The translations under genes and the position numbers were made by a program. Source: Oscillatoria sp. SIO1A7 (GTDB lineage: Bacteria > Cyanobacteriota > Cyanobacteriia > Cyanobacteriales > Laspinemataceae). Taken from it: a DNA stretch of 64,000 bases. Shown here piece by piece: positions 1 through 8,212 of this stretch (within the stretch, counting starts at the first letter, position 1; each line of letters opens with the position of its first letter). Below the pieces are notes generated by a model that ran no database searches, had not been told where the DNA came from, and worked only from the letters and a program-made list of their open reading frames with translations. Where the stretch lies: NCBI GenBank assembly GCA_010672965.1, contig JAAHFN010000028.1, forward strand, positions 1-64,000. The letters run 5' to 3'.

Positions 1-106
1 TCCCCCGTGCCCGCCCAGACGCTCCCGGGGCGGCCGGGGCGGGCACGGGGGCACCGCCCCTACGGGATTTATGGAACAGCTACGCGGATTTGATATTAGA
101 CAAAAC
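1..106. repeat. Truncated copy of dispersed element family F
   Basis: The window opens inside a GC-rich palindromic repeat (GTGCCCGCCC near 7-16 pairs with GGGCGGGCAC at 37-46). It ends in CGGATTTGATATTAGA. The same right end closes the complete copy at 59668-59804 and the copies ending near 11054 and 24096. The left end lies outside the window. Probably non-coding. Confidence 0.7.
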
Positions 107-190
107 TCAAAGCTCAAAACTCAAAGCTCAAAACTCAAAACTCTTCAATGCCCAATGCCCAATGCCCAATGCCCAATGCCCAATGCCCAA
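107..190. repeat. AACTCAAA and AATGCCC short tandem arrays
   Basis: Units of about 10 bp (AAAACTCAAAGCTC) run from about 103 to 143. Head-to-tail AATGCCC 7-mers follow at 146-190. The 7-mer, read GGGCATT on the other strand, recurs at about 4390, 5419-5467, 7850, 7915, 8145, 30868 and 46640. No coding content is supported. Confidence 0.75.
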
Positions 191-192
191 TA

Positions 193-843
193 TTATGTCT
201 GCCGAGTTGGTTTGCTATTCTGGTTCTGTTCCAATTGCGATCGCCCGTTATGAATCACTCGCAACATATCGGCGAGCTGAGTTTCAATATTTTCTAAAAC
301 TCGGTCGGCGTAGTCGTCGGCACCGTCCTCAATAGCTTCGCATTCGGCGAGGGCAGAGCGGCGCATCTCTTCAATTTCTTGTTGAGCTTGTCGCCTCAAG
401 CGTTCTATTTCTGTTAAAGTCCTTTCTCTGGCTTCTTCGCATTCTGTTAGCACATCTTGCCGAAAGCGATCCGCCTCGACCTTTGCTTGCCTGACAATGC
501 CGATTTCATCCAATATCTGTTCGGCGCGCTCCTCCGCTGCATCGATAATGTCCCGAGCATATTGCCCTGCTTGCAAAACAATTTGTTCTTTGGAGCGAAT
601 AATTTCTTGAACCTCTTCAAAGGCGCCGGGCAAATTTAGGCGCACCACATCTAGCTGCTCTAGCAAGCGATCTTCATCGATTAGGGTACGTCCCAAGAAT
701 CGAGGGCTATCAAGCACTATTTCCTCAAGCCGGTTGAGTTCCTGCTGAATATCTAGAGTAGAGGATCCGTTTCGCTCCGGTTCGACTTGAGGTCCAGAGC
801 CGGTAGAGTCGGTGTCGATCCGGGCTGTGTCTTGACGTAACAT
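193..843 (-). CDS. DivIVA-like coiled-coil protein downstream of coaD
   Basis: The product is 216 aa. It has a variable N-terminus (about residues 1-30), then a long charged helical region rich in Glu, Arg, Gln and Ala that reads as an uninterrupted coiled coil, with heptad-like stretches at about 75-205. There is no signal peptide or membrane segment, so a cytosolic or membrane-associated scaffold is likely. The layout resembles cyanobacterial DivIVA/Cdv3-like proteins and the b-subunit-like coiled coils often called next to coaD. The ATG at 843 lies 91 bp inside the end of coaD, so the two genes overlap and are probably cotranscribed and translationally coupled. The conserved-looking part starts near [11 protein letters not shown], so a later start is possible. 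The role in division or envelope organisation is inferred, not shown. Confidence 0.65.
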   Translation of the reverse strand: MLRQDTARIDTDSTGSGPQVEPERNGSSTLDIQQELNRLEEIVLDSPRFLGRTLIDEDRLLEQLDVVRLNLPGAFEEVQEIIRSKEQIVLQAGQYARDIIDAAEERAEQILDEIGIVRQAKVEADRFRQDVLTECEEARERTLTEIERLRRQAQQEIEEMRRSALAECEAIEDGADDYADRVLENIETQLADMLRVIHNGRSQLEQNQNSKPTRQT

Positions 844-1307
844 CTGTAGATTTCAAGGGCAACGTGTTCGGGAACAAATTGGTCTATAGAGCCGCCGAAT
901 TTGGCAATCTCTTTCACTACGCTACTGCTCAAAAAACTGTATTCCTTGGAGGTTGCCAGAAAAACAGTCTCAATCTCAGGAGCGAGGGTTTTGTTAGTGT
1001 GAGCCATTTGCAGTTCCATTTCAAAGTCCGATAGGACCCGCAAACCCCGCAATATAACTCTAGCGTTTCGCATTCTGGCATAGTTGACCGTTAGACCGTT
1101 AAAGCCATCTACTTCTAGATTAGACAGATGTGCTGTAGATAAGCGAATCTGGCTTAAGCGCTCTTGCACCGTAAACATCGGAGATTTGTTAGGATTCCGC
1201 AACACGGCGACGATGGTCTTGTCAAAAAGCTTGGATGCTCGCTCTATGATATCGAGATGACCCAAGGTAATTGGATCGAAGCTGCCGGGATAGATCGCAA
1301 TCGTCAC
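753..1307 (-). CDS. coaD: Phosphopantetheine adenylyltransferase
   Basis: CoaD transfers AMP from ATP to 4'-phosphopantetheine, giving dephospho-CoA, the penultimate step of CoA synthesis in the cytosol. The product is 184 aa. The nucleotidyltransferase fold is clear: the N-terminal motif [16 protein letters not shown] contains the T/HxGH signature (GHLD), and the later motifs [16 protein letters not shown] and [16 protein letters not shown] match the family. The start is GTG at 1305-1307, directly before [11 protein letters not shown], where the family normally begins. The usual length is about 160 aa; the extra 20-25 residues at the C-terminus lie over the start of the overlapping downstream coiled-coil gene. 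A fragment resembling a family A repeat end (AGGACTTACTG) sits just upstream of the start. Confidence 0.95.
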   Translation of the reverse strand: MTIAIYPGSFDPITLGHLDIIERASKLFDKTIVAVLRNPNKSPMFTVQERLSQIRLSTAHLSNLEVDGFNGLTVNYARMRNARVILRGLRVLSDFEMELQMAHTNKTLAPEIETVFLATSKEYSFLSSSVVKEIAKFGGSIDQFVPEHVALEIYRCYVKTQPGSTPTLPALDLKSNRSETDPLL

Positions 1308-1365
1308 TTCAGTAAGTCCTGGGTCACTATAGAAAGATTGTACATATAAACTAATTTGTATTTCT

Positions 1366-1456
1366 CAGGACTTACGCTTGCCTGTCCACATCTAGTATTT
1401 GTAGGGGCAATCCCCCCGCGATTGCCCCTAGTCCTTGAGTCGATGCGTAAGTCCTG
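1366..1456. mobile_element. Family A MITE-like element, copy 1
   Basis: The element has inverted ends, CAGGACTTACGC on the left and GCGTAAGTCCTG on the right, around a shared core that includes CTAGTATTTGTAGGGGCAAT. TTTCT flanks both sides (1361-1365 and 1457-1461), a possible 5-bp remnant of a target duplication. No ORF is present, so it would be non-autonomous. Confidence 0.8.
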
Positions 1457-2157
1457 TTTCTGCCAGTTACAAGTTCCAGTTCGGGCAACGGTGGCAAAGC
1501 TTATAGCGCTATATTTTTATGGGCTGTGACATCTAGCCCACCTGCTGCCTTTATTGGCCCTTAAACTGTTTTAAGACCGATCGGCGATCGCCAATCTTAT
1601 CTGGGTATAATGTGGCCCTATTATAGCAGATTAAATTTAATACAACAGGAGCGATCGCCCGCCGTGTTATAAAAGCTTTGTCTGCCTGTGTCAGCACTAC
1701 AGCACTGCGCAACGGTCGCTCCGGGTTTGGCATCCAACCGGCATCCAACCCGCAAATTACCTTCGTTACCCTATCTATTCCTTATTCCTATAGACCATTG
1801 TCTGGTTAGTCGAGAAATTCAGATTAAGATTATAAAAAATAGAACTGGTCGGGCTATGGGCTCGGATAGTATTACTTTACAGATTTGGCAATTGCGGCAA
1901 AAACCGATAGGGCTGAAAATCGATTTTCGCACTTTGTGGAGAAAGTCTGATTGTCAAAGGTCGGATTTGGCAATTGCGGCAAAAACCTATAAGGCTGGGA
2001 GCCCCGCCCAGTAGCAGAGATGATAACAGCAGGAGATTTTTGGTCGCGTCACAAAAAATAGGCGATCGCTCTACCTTTATGAGCGATCGGGGCTTACAAT
2101 AAATATTAGCGTTGCCCTAGGCAACTATATTGGCCCCGAGTGATGGGCTTGTCTAAG
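1457..2157. other. Non-coding stretch with a direct repeat
   Basis: No gene is supported here. HIP1 sites are frequent. A direct repeat of about 25 bp (core TTTGGCAATTGCGGCAAAAA) occurs at about 1884 and 1965. The short ORFs on both strands lack recognisable motifs or ribosome-binding sites. Confidence 0.5.
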
Positions 2158-2330
2158 GGAGCATCTAAAAATCACCAATATATCCGAGCAATCGGTTTTG
2201 GCTCGGCTTGGCAAGCGACAAAAAGCGCTCTAGCAAGCCATAACTCTCAGGCATCTGACTCCTGGAGCCCTCGCAGCATTAGGGCTCTCCGGGGTTTGTC
2301 GCCGAAGGGGGGGTAGCTTTTGCGAAATAT
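2158..2330 (+). ncRNA. Candidate structured leader upstream of the WD40 gene
   Basis: Four consecutive stems can be drawn within about 105 bases. CCGAGC (from about 2184) pairs with GCTCGG (about 2200). GGCTTG and CAAGCC enclose an inner AGCG/CGCT hairpin (about 2204-2240). CAGG and CCTG pair at about 2248-2264. GGAGCCCT and AGGGCTC pair at about 2263-2287. The run sits 75-250 bp before the WD40 gene on the same strand. It could be a regulatory leader or a separate small RNA; I do not recognise a known class. This is inference from base pairing only. Confidence 0.35.
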
Positions 2331-2405
2331 CGTTGAATCCTAGGGAGAGCGACGATTTAGAGACCTTGCCCGCCGGAGCTAGTCCTATATATTTAGTCTT
2401 TCATC

Positions 2406-3818
2406 ATGATAGCCGCGTCCCTAGTCATGTCTCAATGTCCTGTCTGTCAAACTGAATATATCGAGGGAGAAGTAGAAAACTGCTCTGTCTGTGACTGGGA
2501 GCTGACTGCCTACCCCGTCGCCCGTTCCTGTCCAAGTTCAGCTCCTTTGTCAGATAAAAAACAACCTAAAGTTGCTTGGGCAAAAAAACTATGGGCTGAG
2601 TCACAAGCCCAAAAACAACTAATCCAAGCTCAAGAGCGTCAGTTGGAGCAAGTCCGGGAAGAGAAGGCGCTACTCCAGGAAGAAGTGACTGAAATGAGGT
2701 CTAAATTAGAACGCCTTGGCCAGGAAGCGACACAATGTGCTTTGTCGCGACTAGAGGAACGGGTTGAAGCTCTCCAGGGACAGGTACAGCAGGGAGCCCA
2801 GGAACGCGATCGGCTTTACTCGCAACTGGAGCGATCGGCAAAGGAGCGACAAGAACTAGACGCAAAAATGTTAGAACGCTCTCAGCAGCAGCAAGCGATA
2901 AATCGTTATATTTCCATTTTAAAATACCAATTTATTGAATGCCAAGCTACCCTAAAAAAGCATACAGACTGGGTGAGTTTTGTCTCGATTAGCCCTGATG
3001 GCGAGACCTTAGCTAGTAGCAGTTTGGACAAAACCATAACCCTTTGGAATCTAAGCAGGGCTCAGGTCATCCATACCCTTACCGGGCATACCGATGCAAT
3101 TAATTCCGTAGCCTTCAGCCCCGATGGTCTGGCCTTAGCTAGCGGCAGTTTAGATAAGACGGTTAAAATCTGGAATATTAGAACTGGAGAAGTAATCCAC
3201 ACCGCTATCGGTCATTCTGACTCCGTTCATTCCGTAGCAATTAGCCCCGATGGCAATATTTTTGCTAGCGGTAGTTTGGATAAAACTATAACGCTTTGGA
3301 ATTTGAAAAACGGAGAAGAAATTGCTACTCTAATAGGACATACTGAGGGCATTCACTCTGTAGCGATTAGCCCCGACAGCAATATATTAGCCAGCGCTAG
3401 TTTGGACAAGACTATTAAGATCTGGAATCTGAACAATGGCGAAAATATTCATACCCTTGTCGGCCACGATGACTGGGTTAATTCTGTCGTCATTAGTCCA
3501 GACGGTCAAACTCTAGTCAGCGGTAGCGATGACAAGACGGTTAAACTTTGGAATCTGAGAACCGGGGCAGAAATGGATACTCTGAAACTTCATTATGGTC
3601 CCGTTAATTCTGTGGCGATTAGCCCTGATGGCCAGATTGTTGCTAGCGGCAGTTCTGATAATACGATCGCCCTATGGAATCTGAGAACGGGACAAGTTCT
3701 ATATACCCTTAGAGGGCACAATAACTTTGTTTTGTCAGTAGCGATTGGCCCCGATGGCAATACCTTGGCTAGCGGCAGCTCCGATGGCACGATTAGAAGC
3801 TGGCGCGTTCCTTTTTAG
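2406..3818 (+). CDS. Zinc-ribbon, coiled-coil, WD40-repeat protein
   Basis: The product is 470 aa. Residues about 11-31 form a zinc ribbon with two CxxC pairs (CPVC and CSVC). Residues about 55-165 are a Gln/Glu/Arg-rich coiled coil. Residues about 180-470 hold seven WD40 repeats, each with the form SPDG...LASGS.DKT..LWNL, enough for one closed seven-bladed beta-propeller. The last blade ends in WRVPF. Such proteins act as protein-interaction platforms in cyanobacteria. The coiled coil suggests oligomerisation, and no enzymatic domain is visible. The repeats are very similar to one another at DNA level, so copy number may vary between strains. ATG 2406 is used, but the ATG at 2427 (protein MSQCPVC) fits the zinc ribbon better. 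Neither has a clear ribosome-binding site. A hairpin-rich leader precedes the gene. Confidence 0.85.
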   Translation: MIAASLVMSQCPVCQTEYIEGEVENCSVCDWELTAYPVARSCPSSAPLSDKKQPKVAWAKKLWAESQAQKQLIQAQERQLEQVREEKALLQEEVTEMRSKLERLGQEATQCALSRLEERVEALQGQVQQGAQERDRLYSQLERSAKERQELDAKMLERSQQQQAINRYISILKYQFIECQATLKKHTDWVSFVSISPDGETLASSSLDKTITLWNLSRAQVIHTLTGHTDAINSVAFSPDGLALASGSLDKTVKIWNIRTGEVIHTAIGHSDSVHSVAISPDGNIFASGSLDKTITLWNLKNGEEIATLIGHTEGIHSVAISPDSNILASASLDKTIKIWNLNNGENIHTLVGHDDWVNSVVISPDGQTLVSGSDDKTVKLWNLRTGAEMDTLKLHYGPVNSVAISPDGQIVASGSSDNTIALWNLRTGQVLYTLRGHNNFVLSVAIGPDGNTLASGSSDGTIRSWRVPF

Positions 3819-3962
3819 GACCTATTTTTTAACCCAGACGCCTAGACGGGCCAAGCGGCTCGTCCAAAAAAAAGATCGGCAAAAAGATCGGCAAAAATCA
3901 GGCATTGCTAGCGGCGCAAGCTAGACTAGATAAATATCCTAGAGCTTTTGAAGATCGGCAAA

Positions 3963-4463
3963 ATGCGCAGCCCAACCGAACCCGTAACCTTGATGGAACC
4001 AATGCTACCATCAGAAGGGTCCCAATTGCTCGAAGATTTGGCTGCCGATCTTATTGCCAGAAATAGCACCCTCAATGCACAAGTTCCAAAAACTGTAGCT
4101 GCTAGAATCGGAGATCTTGTCCGAGCAATTAATTGCTATGACAGCAATTTAATTGAAGGACATCATACCCATCTTCGAGATATTAATAGAGCGTTAGTAA
4201 ATGACTTTTCAACCCAGCCAGAGAAACGTTTTCTACAACTGGAAGCCAAAGCCCACATTGAAGTTCAGGAGTTAATCGACAAACAGGAAGAGGCAGTTAA
4301 GGTTGTAAGTGGAGATTATCTCAGATGGATTCATGGCGAGTTTTGCAATCGGCTGCCGGAGGAGCTGCTCCGTCTGAAAAGGGGCATGGGGCATTGGGCA
4401 TTGGGCGCCACACCTGCCCATTGGGCATTGGGCATAGGAAAAAATTATTCAAAACTACTTTGA
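3963..4463 (+). pseudogene. Truncated Fic-family AMPylase, N-terminal remnant
   Basis: About 140 residues match the N-terminal part of Fic-family proteins. The segment CYDSNLIEGHHTHLRDINRA has the S-x-x-I/L-E-G form of the class II inhibitory helix, and HGEFCNRLPEELL is the stretch that normally leads into the Fic fold. The catalytic HPFxDGNGR motif never appears. At about 4380 the reading frame runs into GGGCATT repeats, translated as GHWALG, and stops at 4463. A full Fic protein of this type is about 370-390 aa. The catalytic half is therefore gone, and only the part that restrains activity is left. The start is ATG 3963; a TTG lies at 3948. The break coincides with the repeat array, which suggests repeat-associated deletion. 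Confidence 0.7.
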
Positions 4464-4491
4464 CGGGCTACTAGAGCTTTGAGAAAACACA

Positions 4492-4800
4492 ATGAATGAA
4501 ATCTTTAACATAAGGAACTCTTTTGAATACCTGCTCGATCCAGATGAAGAGCTGGAGATACTGAATGATTTTGCTTCCAAGAAAGAGGAGAGGCAGGAAG
4601 GCTATTTTGAATACTTAGGATCGGACTATTGGCAAGAGCTTCGCCAGAAAAGGTTAGAACAAGATAATTACGAGTGCGCTCGTTGTGGCAGCAAACGCTG
4701 TCTACAGGTTCATCATCACTTTTATCGGAACAGATATCAGACTCAGTTGAGCGATTTAATTACTTTATGTGAATCGTGCCACGAATCAGAACACAGATAA
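4492..4800 (+). CDS. Small HNH-type protein
   Basis: The product is 102 aa. The C-terminal half carries a compact HNH-like metal and nuclease module: CARCGSKRCLQVHHHFYRNR (CxxC followed by the HH core), a linker, then the closing pair CESCHESEH. The order CxxC, HH, CxxCH is that of HNH endonucleases. The N-terminal 45 residues are acidic and unrecognised. The family cleaves DNA nonspecifically or at sites in restriction, homing or phage contexts. No methyltransferase or toxin-immunity partner is adjacent; the truncated fic gene lies 29 bp upstream. The ATG at 4492 follows a weak ribosome-binding region. Confidence 0.7.
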   Translation: MNEIFNIRNSFEYLLDPDEELEILNDFASKKEERQEGYFEYLGSDYWQELRQKRLEQDNYECARCGSKRCLQVHHHFYRNRYQTQLSDLITLCESCHESEHR

Positions 4801-4939
4801 GTCCGGGCAACTAAATTGCTTTTTCTCAACAGGCAAAACTCTATAGCCCAGTCATATCAAATACAGTGGATTAATCTAATAATCTAAGATTTAGACTCGC
4901 TATAGAATCTCTATAATCTCCGCTCATCCGCTACTTCCC

Positions 4940-5410
4940 TCACTCCAAAGCCGCAAGTTCGGCACGCAACTGACTCAGTTGAAACTCCAATGATTCTATT
5001 TTTGCCAAGATCTGCTTTCGCCGTTGCTCGACAAAGTTAGATTGTCTGGAGAAATAGGCGTCTATTTCCGGCCAGAATTGCACTGCCCAATCTTTGCTGG
5101 CACTTTTCAGCTCCGTCAGAACTTGGACTTCGCCATTTGGTTCGAGGACAAACAAGGTATATAGCCGCTTTTCTTGCCCTTTTTTGCCGCCTTTTTTCTG
5201 GCAGTGCAGATAGAGTCCCGGTTGTTGGTACTTGAGTTCGGTTATTTGACTGACAAAAGAGCCGTCTATCGAATAGCCATCGCTGCGACTTTTATCAATT
5301 CCCTCTACTAATTTGCACCAGTTGCCGGATTTTGCCGAAAGATTGCTTTCCCAAAATCCCGACGCATTGAAAAAAGATTCCTGAATATTAACGAGAACTG
5401 ATTCGCTCAT
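4940..5410 (-). CDS. Hypothetical protein with C-terminal coiled coil
   Basis: The product is 156 aa from ATG 5410 (MSESVLVNIQESFFNASGFW). The open frame extends further upstream, but only through GGGCATT repeats, so the longer start is not believable. The body is a mixed alpha/beta sequence with a basic KKGGKKGQEKR patch. The last 35 residues form a short coiled coil (RKQILAKIESLEFQLSQLRA). There is no signal peptide or membrane segment. I do not recognise the family. The gene stands alone, with family A copy 2 about 110 bp upstream and repeats abutting the start. Confidence 0.55.
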   Translation of the reverse strand: MSESVLVNIQESFFNASGFWESNLSAKSGNWCKLVEGIDKSRSDGYSIDGSFVSQITELKYQQPGLYLHCQKKGGKKGQEKRLYTLFVLEPNGEVQVLTELKSASKDWAVQFWPEIDAYFSRQSNFVEQRRKQILAKIESLEFQLSQLRAELAALE

Positions 5411-5418
5411 TTTTGTTA

Positions 5419-5818
5419 GGGCATTGGGCATTGGGCATTGGGCATTGGGCATTGGGCATTGGGCATTGAATTAGGGTGTAGGGTGTAGGGGAAGACTTGG
5501 GAGAAATTATTAATTCCCCAGGACTTACGCAAACTATCCACATCTAGTATTTGTAGGGGCAATTACCCCGTGGTTGCCCCTATTCATAGAGTCAATGCGT
5601 AAGTCCTATTCCCTACACCCTACACCCTACACCCTACACCCTTCCTTGGGCATTGGGCATGTTCGCATTGGGCATGCCCACAGTATCTGTAGGGGCGGGC
5701 ACGGGGAACCCCTACAGATACTGTGGGTAATTAAAGATTTGAATATATTCAAGCGATTCAAGCGGCTATGCACCGAGCTACCACAAGAGGTAGCTTAATG
5801 CCCCCATTTAAGCCGATT
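5419..5818. repeat. Repeat cluster: GGGCATT array, GTGTAGGG arrays and flanks
   Basis: Six GGGCATT units span 5419-5467. A GTGTAGGG array follows at about 5473-5491. The family A element lies at 5519-5607, then CCCTACA units (about 5611-5642), then unassigned sequence with TGTAGGGGCGGGCACGGGG. No gene is supported. Confidence 0.7.
5519..5607. mobile_element. Family A MITE-like element, copy 2, with target duplication
   Basis: The ends are CAGGACTTACGC and GCGTAAGTCCT. The 6-bp sequence ATTCCC lies immediately outside both ends (5513-5518 and 5608-5613), as expected for a target-site duplication. The core shares CTAGTATTTGTAGGGGCAAT with other copies. Confidence 0.85.
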
Positions 5819-7209
5819 CAACGAGTCAGGGTTACGATCGCCACGGGATTGAGCGGTTCGAGTCTAGTCATGCTGGCAATGGGAACCGAGCGGGAAAGCT
5901 GAACCTGTAATAAGCGGCACTGCCAGCCGGATTGCTTTGCCCAAGCCATAAGATTAGCGATATTTTCCAGAGTCGAGAAGGCCAAAACAATAGTGCCTCG
6001 CCTAGAGAGCTGTTGGCTACAGATATTGAGAATTCTCTCTAGCTTGCCGCCGCTGCCACCAATAAAAATGCGATCGGGCGAGGGGAGACGATAGAGAATA
6101 TCCGGCGCTTCCCCATAAATAGAAATAATATTGCCCGCTTGAAAGCGCTTGGCGTTGCCCTCGATTAAAGAAATACCAGCAGCGGTTTTTTCAATAGCAT
6201 AAATACTAGAGCTGGGAAACAGGCGGGCAATTTCAATGGATACGGAGCCGGTGCCCGCCCCGACATCCCAGATAGTTTGGTTGGGTTGCAGCGCCAATTC
6301 TCCTAAGATGAGGAGGCGGACTTCTCGCTTGGTCATTAAGCCCGGGCGATCGCGAAAACTAAGAAAAGAGCGATCGGGCAATCCCAGTAGGGGCAGGCTT
6401 TCTAAGTCGAGAGATTCTTCCTCTTCCCGCCGCAGCAATACCACCACATTTAGCGGTGCAAAGTTTTCTTTTGATACAGAGGCGAGATCTCGCCAACAGC
6501 AAACCCGCTCTGTAGAGCCGCCTAAATTTTCTCCAACCCAGAATTCGTAGGCGTTGGGTAAATCTAAGGAAAGAAGGAGACGAGCGATCGCTCCCGGGCT
6601 ATTCTTGCTATCGGTAAGAACGGCAATCGGATTTTCCCCTTTTCGCAGGGCATCGATTAATTCATCTAAACTCCGTCCGTGGACGCTAATCGTCCGAGCT
6701 GATTGCCAGGGAACCTTGATCCGATTAAACGCCAGTTGGACGCTGCTAATATGGGGGTGAAATGTCAGGGCCTCTGCGGGCAATTCTGCTAGGAGCAGCC
6801 GCCCCAAACCAAAAAACAAAGGATCTCCCGAGACCAAAATCGCTATACAAGGAGCGATGCAGGGGTTTTCAGATGAAGTAGAAGGGGAGGCAGAGGGCAG
6901 AGTCGAGCTAGTCGTTTCTAGTTGGCTAGTTTCTAGTTGACCTGATTCCAGTCGGCTAGTTTCCAGTTCGCTAGTTTCCAGTCGGCTAGTCTCTTTCTCT
7001 GCCTCCAGTTGCCTGCTTTCGAGTTGGCGGCGTATTTTTTTGAGCGCTAATTTAATTTCTCCTAAAACCAGGCGTTCCCCTGGATGGTCTGGGAAATAAC
7101 TAAGGTGGCGATCGCTCCCCACCAAGAGCGTCGCCTTCTCCACAATCTTGCGCGCGGACTCTTCGAGCCCTGCTGCCCCATCCAGGCCAATTCCCACTAC
7201 ATGAATCAT
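5818..7209 (-). CDS. cobL: Bifunctional precorrin-6Y C5,15-methyltransferase/decarboxylase
   Basis: CobL (CbiE-CbiT fusion) methylates precorrin-6Y (or the cobalt form) at C5 and C15 and removes the C12 acetate carboxyl, in the corrin-ring part of cobalamin synthesis. The start is ATG 7209 (MIHVVGIGLDG), the usual beginning of CbiE. The CbiE tetrapyrrole-methylase domain covers about residues 1-250. The CbiT methyltransferase domain follows, with the SAM-binding motif IWDVGAGTGSVSIEIARLF at about 320 and the later IFIGGSGG. About residues 65-110 hold an unusual Ser/Thr/Glu/Leu repeat (LETS-type units) inserted into CbiE. It precedes the SGDPLFFGLG motif, so the active-site motifs are intact. 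cobH ends 8 bp upstream, so the two form an operon. Confidence 0.93.
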   Translation of the reverse strand: MIHVVGIGLDGAAGLEESARKIVEKATLLVGSDRHLSYFPDHPGERLVLGEIKLALKKIRRQLESRQLEAEKETSRLETSELETSRLESGQLETSQLETTSSTLPSASPSTSSENPCIAPCIAILVSGDPLFFGLGRLLLAELPAEALTFHPHISSVQLAFNRIKVPWQSARTISVHGRSLDELIDALRKGENPIAVLTDSKNSPGAIARLLLSLDLPNAYEFWVGENLGGSTERVCCWRDLASVSKENFAPLNVVVLLRREEEESLDLESLPLLGLPDRSFLSFRDRPGLMTKREVRLLILGELALQPNQTIWDVGAGTGSVSIEIARLFPSSSIYAIEKTAAGISLIEGNAKRFQAGNIISIYGEAPDILYRLPSPDRIFIGGSGGKLERILNICSQQLSRRGTIVLAFSTLENIANLMAWAKQSGWQCRLLQVQLSRSVPIASMTRLEPLNPVAIVTLTR

Positions 7210-7217
7210 TCGCAGGT

Positions 7218-7835
7218 CTAAATAATTTCCCCCGTTTCTCTTTCCCAAGCTAAAACTATTAAAGCATTAAGAATAGCTGCTGCAACAGGGGAGCCGCCTT
7301 TGCGACCGTCTATGCGAATCTGAGGCACCGAAAGCTCTGCCAGTGCGGCTTTTGACTCCTCGACAAAGACAAAACCTACCGGGGCTCCAATAATTAATGC
7401 CGGGGATGGAGCCGTTTGCTGCTTCAATTCGCTACATAGGGCCTTCAATGCTGTAGGAGAATTGCCGATCGCAAAAATCGCCTCGGGAAATTCTTCAAAG
7501 CACCGTAACATACCAGTTTCGGTGCGAGTTTTACCCTCTGGCGCGATTGCGACTCGTTCCACCGCGCTAATCAAAAAATTACCAAAGGTCTTCGCCAGCA
7601 TTCCGGTCACTCCCTGTTTCACCATAGTCACGTCAACTACTACGGGAACTCGCTGGCGCAGAGCTGCGATCGCTCCTTCTATTGCTCCGGGACTAAATCC
7701 AATCAAATTGGCCAATTCAAAGTCAGCAGTGCTATGGATTGTCCGCCGCAAAATTGCATATTCAGCCGGACTAAAACTATGGGAGCCAATCTCCCTATCT
7801 ATTATGGCAAAGCTCTCTTTGGTTATAGGATGCAT
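7218..7835 (-). CDS. cobH: Precorrin-8X methylmutase
   Basis: CobH/CbiC moves a methyl group from C11 to C12 of precorrin-8X to give hydrogenobyrinate (or cobyrinate), the step after CobL. The start is ATG 7835 (MHPITKESFAIID). The upstream in-frame codons are only GGGCATT-type repeat. The product is 205 aa, a normal length. RTIHSTADFELANL contains the family's catalytic histidine, and MVKQGVTGM, GNSPTALKAL and GAPVGFVFVEESK are further family blocks. cobL follows 8 bp downstream. No clear Shine-Dalgarno is visible, because the repeat array reaches to within about 15 bp of the start. I found no cobalamin riboswitch between 7836 and 8212. Confidence 0.93.
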   Translation of the reverse strand: MHPITKESFAIIDREIGSHSFSPAEYAILRRTIHSTADFELANLIGFSPGAIEGAIAALRQRVPVVVDVTMVKQGVTGMLAKTFGNFLISAVERVAIAPEGKTRTETGMLRCFEEFPEAIFAIGNSPTALKALCSELKQQTAPSPALIIGAPVGFVFVEESKAALAELSVPQIRIDGRKGGSPVAAAILNALIVLAWERETGEII

Positions 7836-8212
7836 AAAATTGGGCATTGGGCATGTTCGCATTGGGCAAAAAAGCTCTCAGCTCTCAGCTCTCAGCTCTA
7901 GCTGAGAGCTTCCTTGGGCATTGGGCATTGGGCAATTCATAGCTTATACGCTCCGCGCAGGCGTAGCTCTTCTGCTTTTATCTTTTAGCTTACTGCTGAG
8001 AGCTGACCGCTGACTGCTTTTCTGGGAATTGGGCAAAAGGTAATTTGGCAAACAAGAGCGGAGTCAAGGGCAAAAGGGCATGAGGATATCTGGGTTATTT
8101 TTGACTAGAGTATGGTGATTTTGGAGAAATAATTTCTGGAGTCACTCCCCAATGCCCAATTCCCTATGCCCAATTCCCTATGCCCAATTCCCCATGCCCA
8201 ATTCCCAATTCC
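7836..8212. repeat. Intergenic repeats between cobH and the 2H phosphodiesterase
   Basis: This stretch holds GGGCATT units (about 7846-7870 and 7914-7933) and a CAGCTCT array with its inverted arm GAGCTGAGAGC (about 7873-7908). It also holds AATTCCC/AATGCCC units (about 8146-8215). A cobalamin-riboswitch B12 box was looked for and not found. Confidence 0.6.

Noticed and set aside
2245-2320. Glycine-riboswitch-like words (CTCTCAGGCA, GCCGAAGGGG)
   Set aside because: The words occur in the wrong order and spacing for the aptamer, and the downstream gene is a WD40 protein rather than a glycine gene.
7836-8212. Possible cobalamin riboswitch before cobH
   Set aside because: No B12 box or conserved core was found; the gap is filled by GGGCATT and CAGCTCT repeats.
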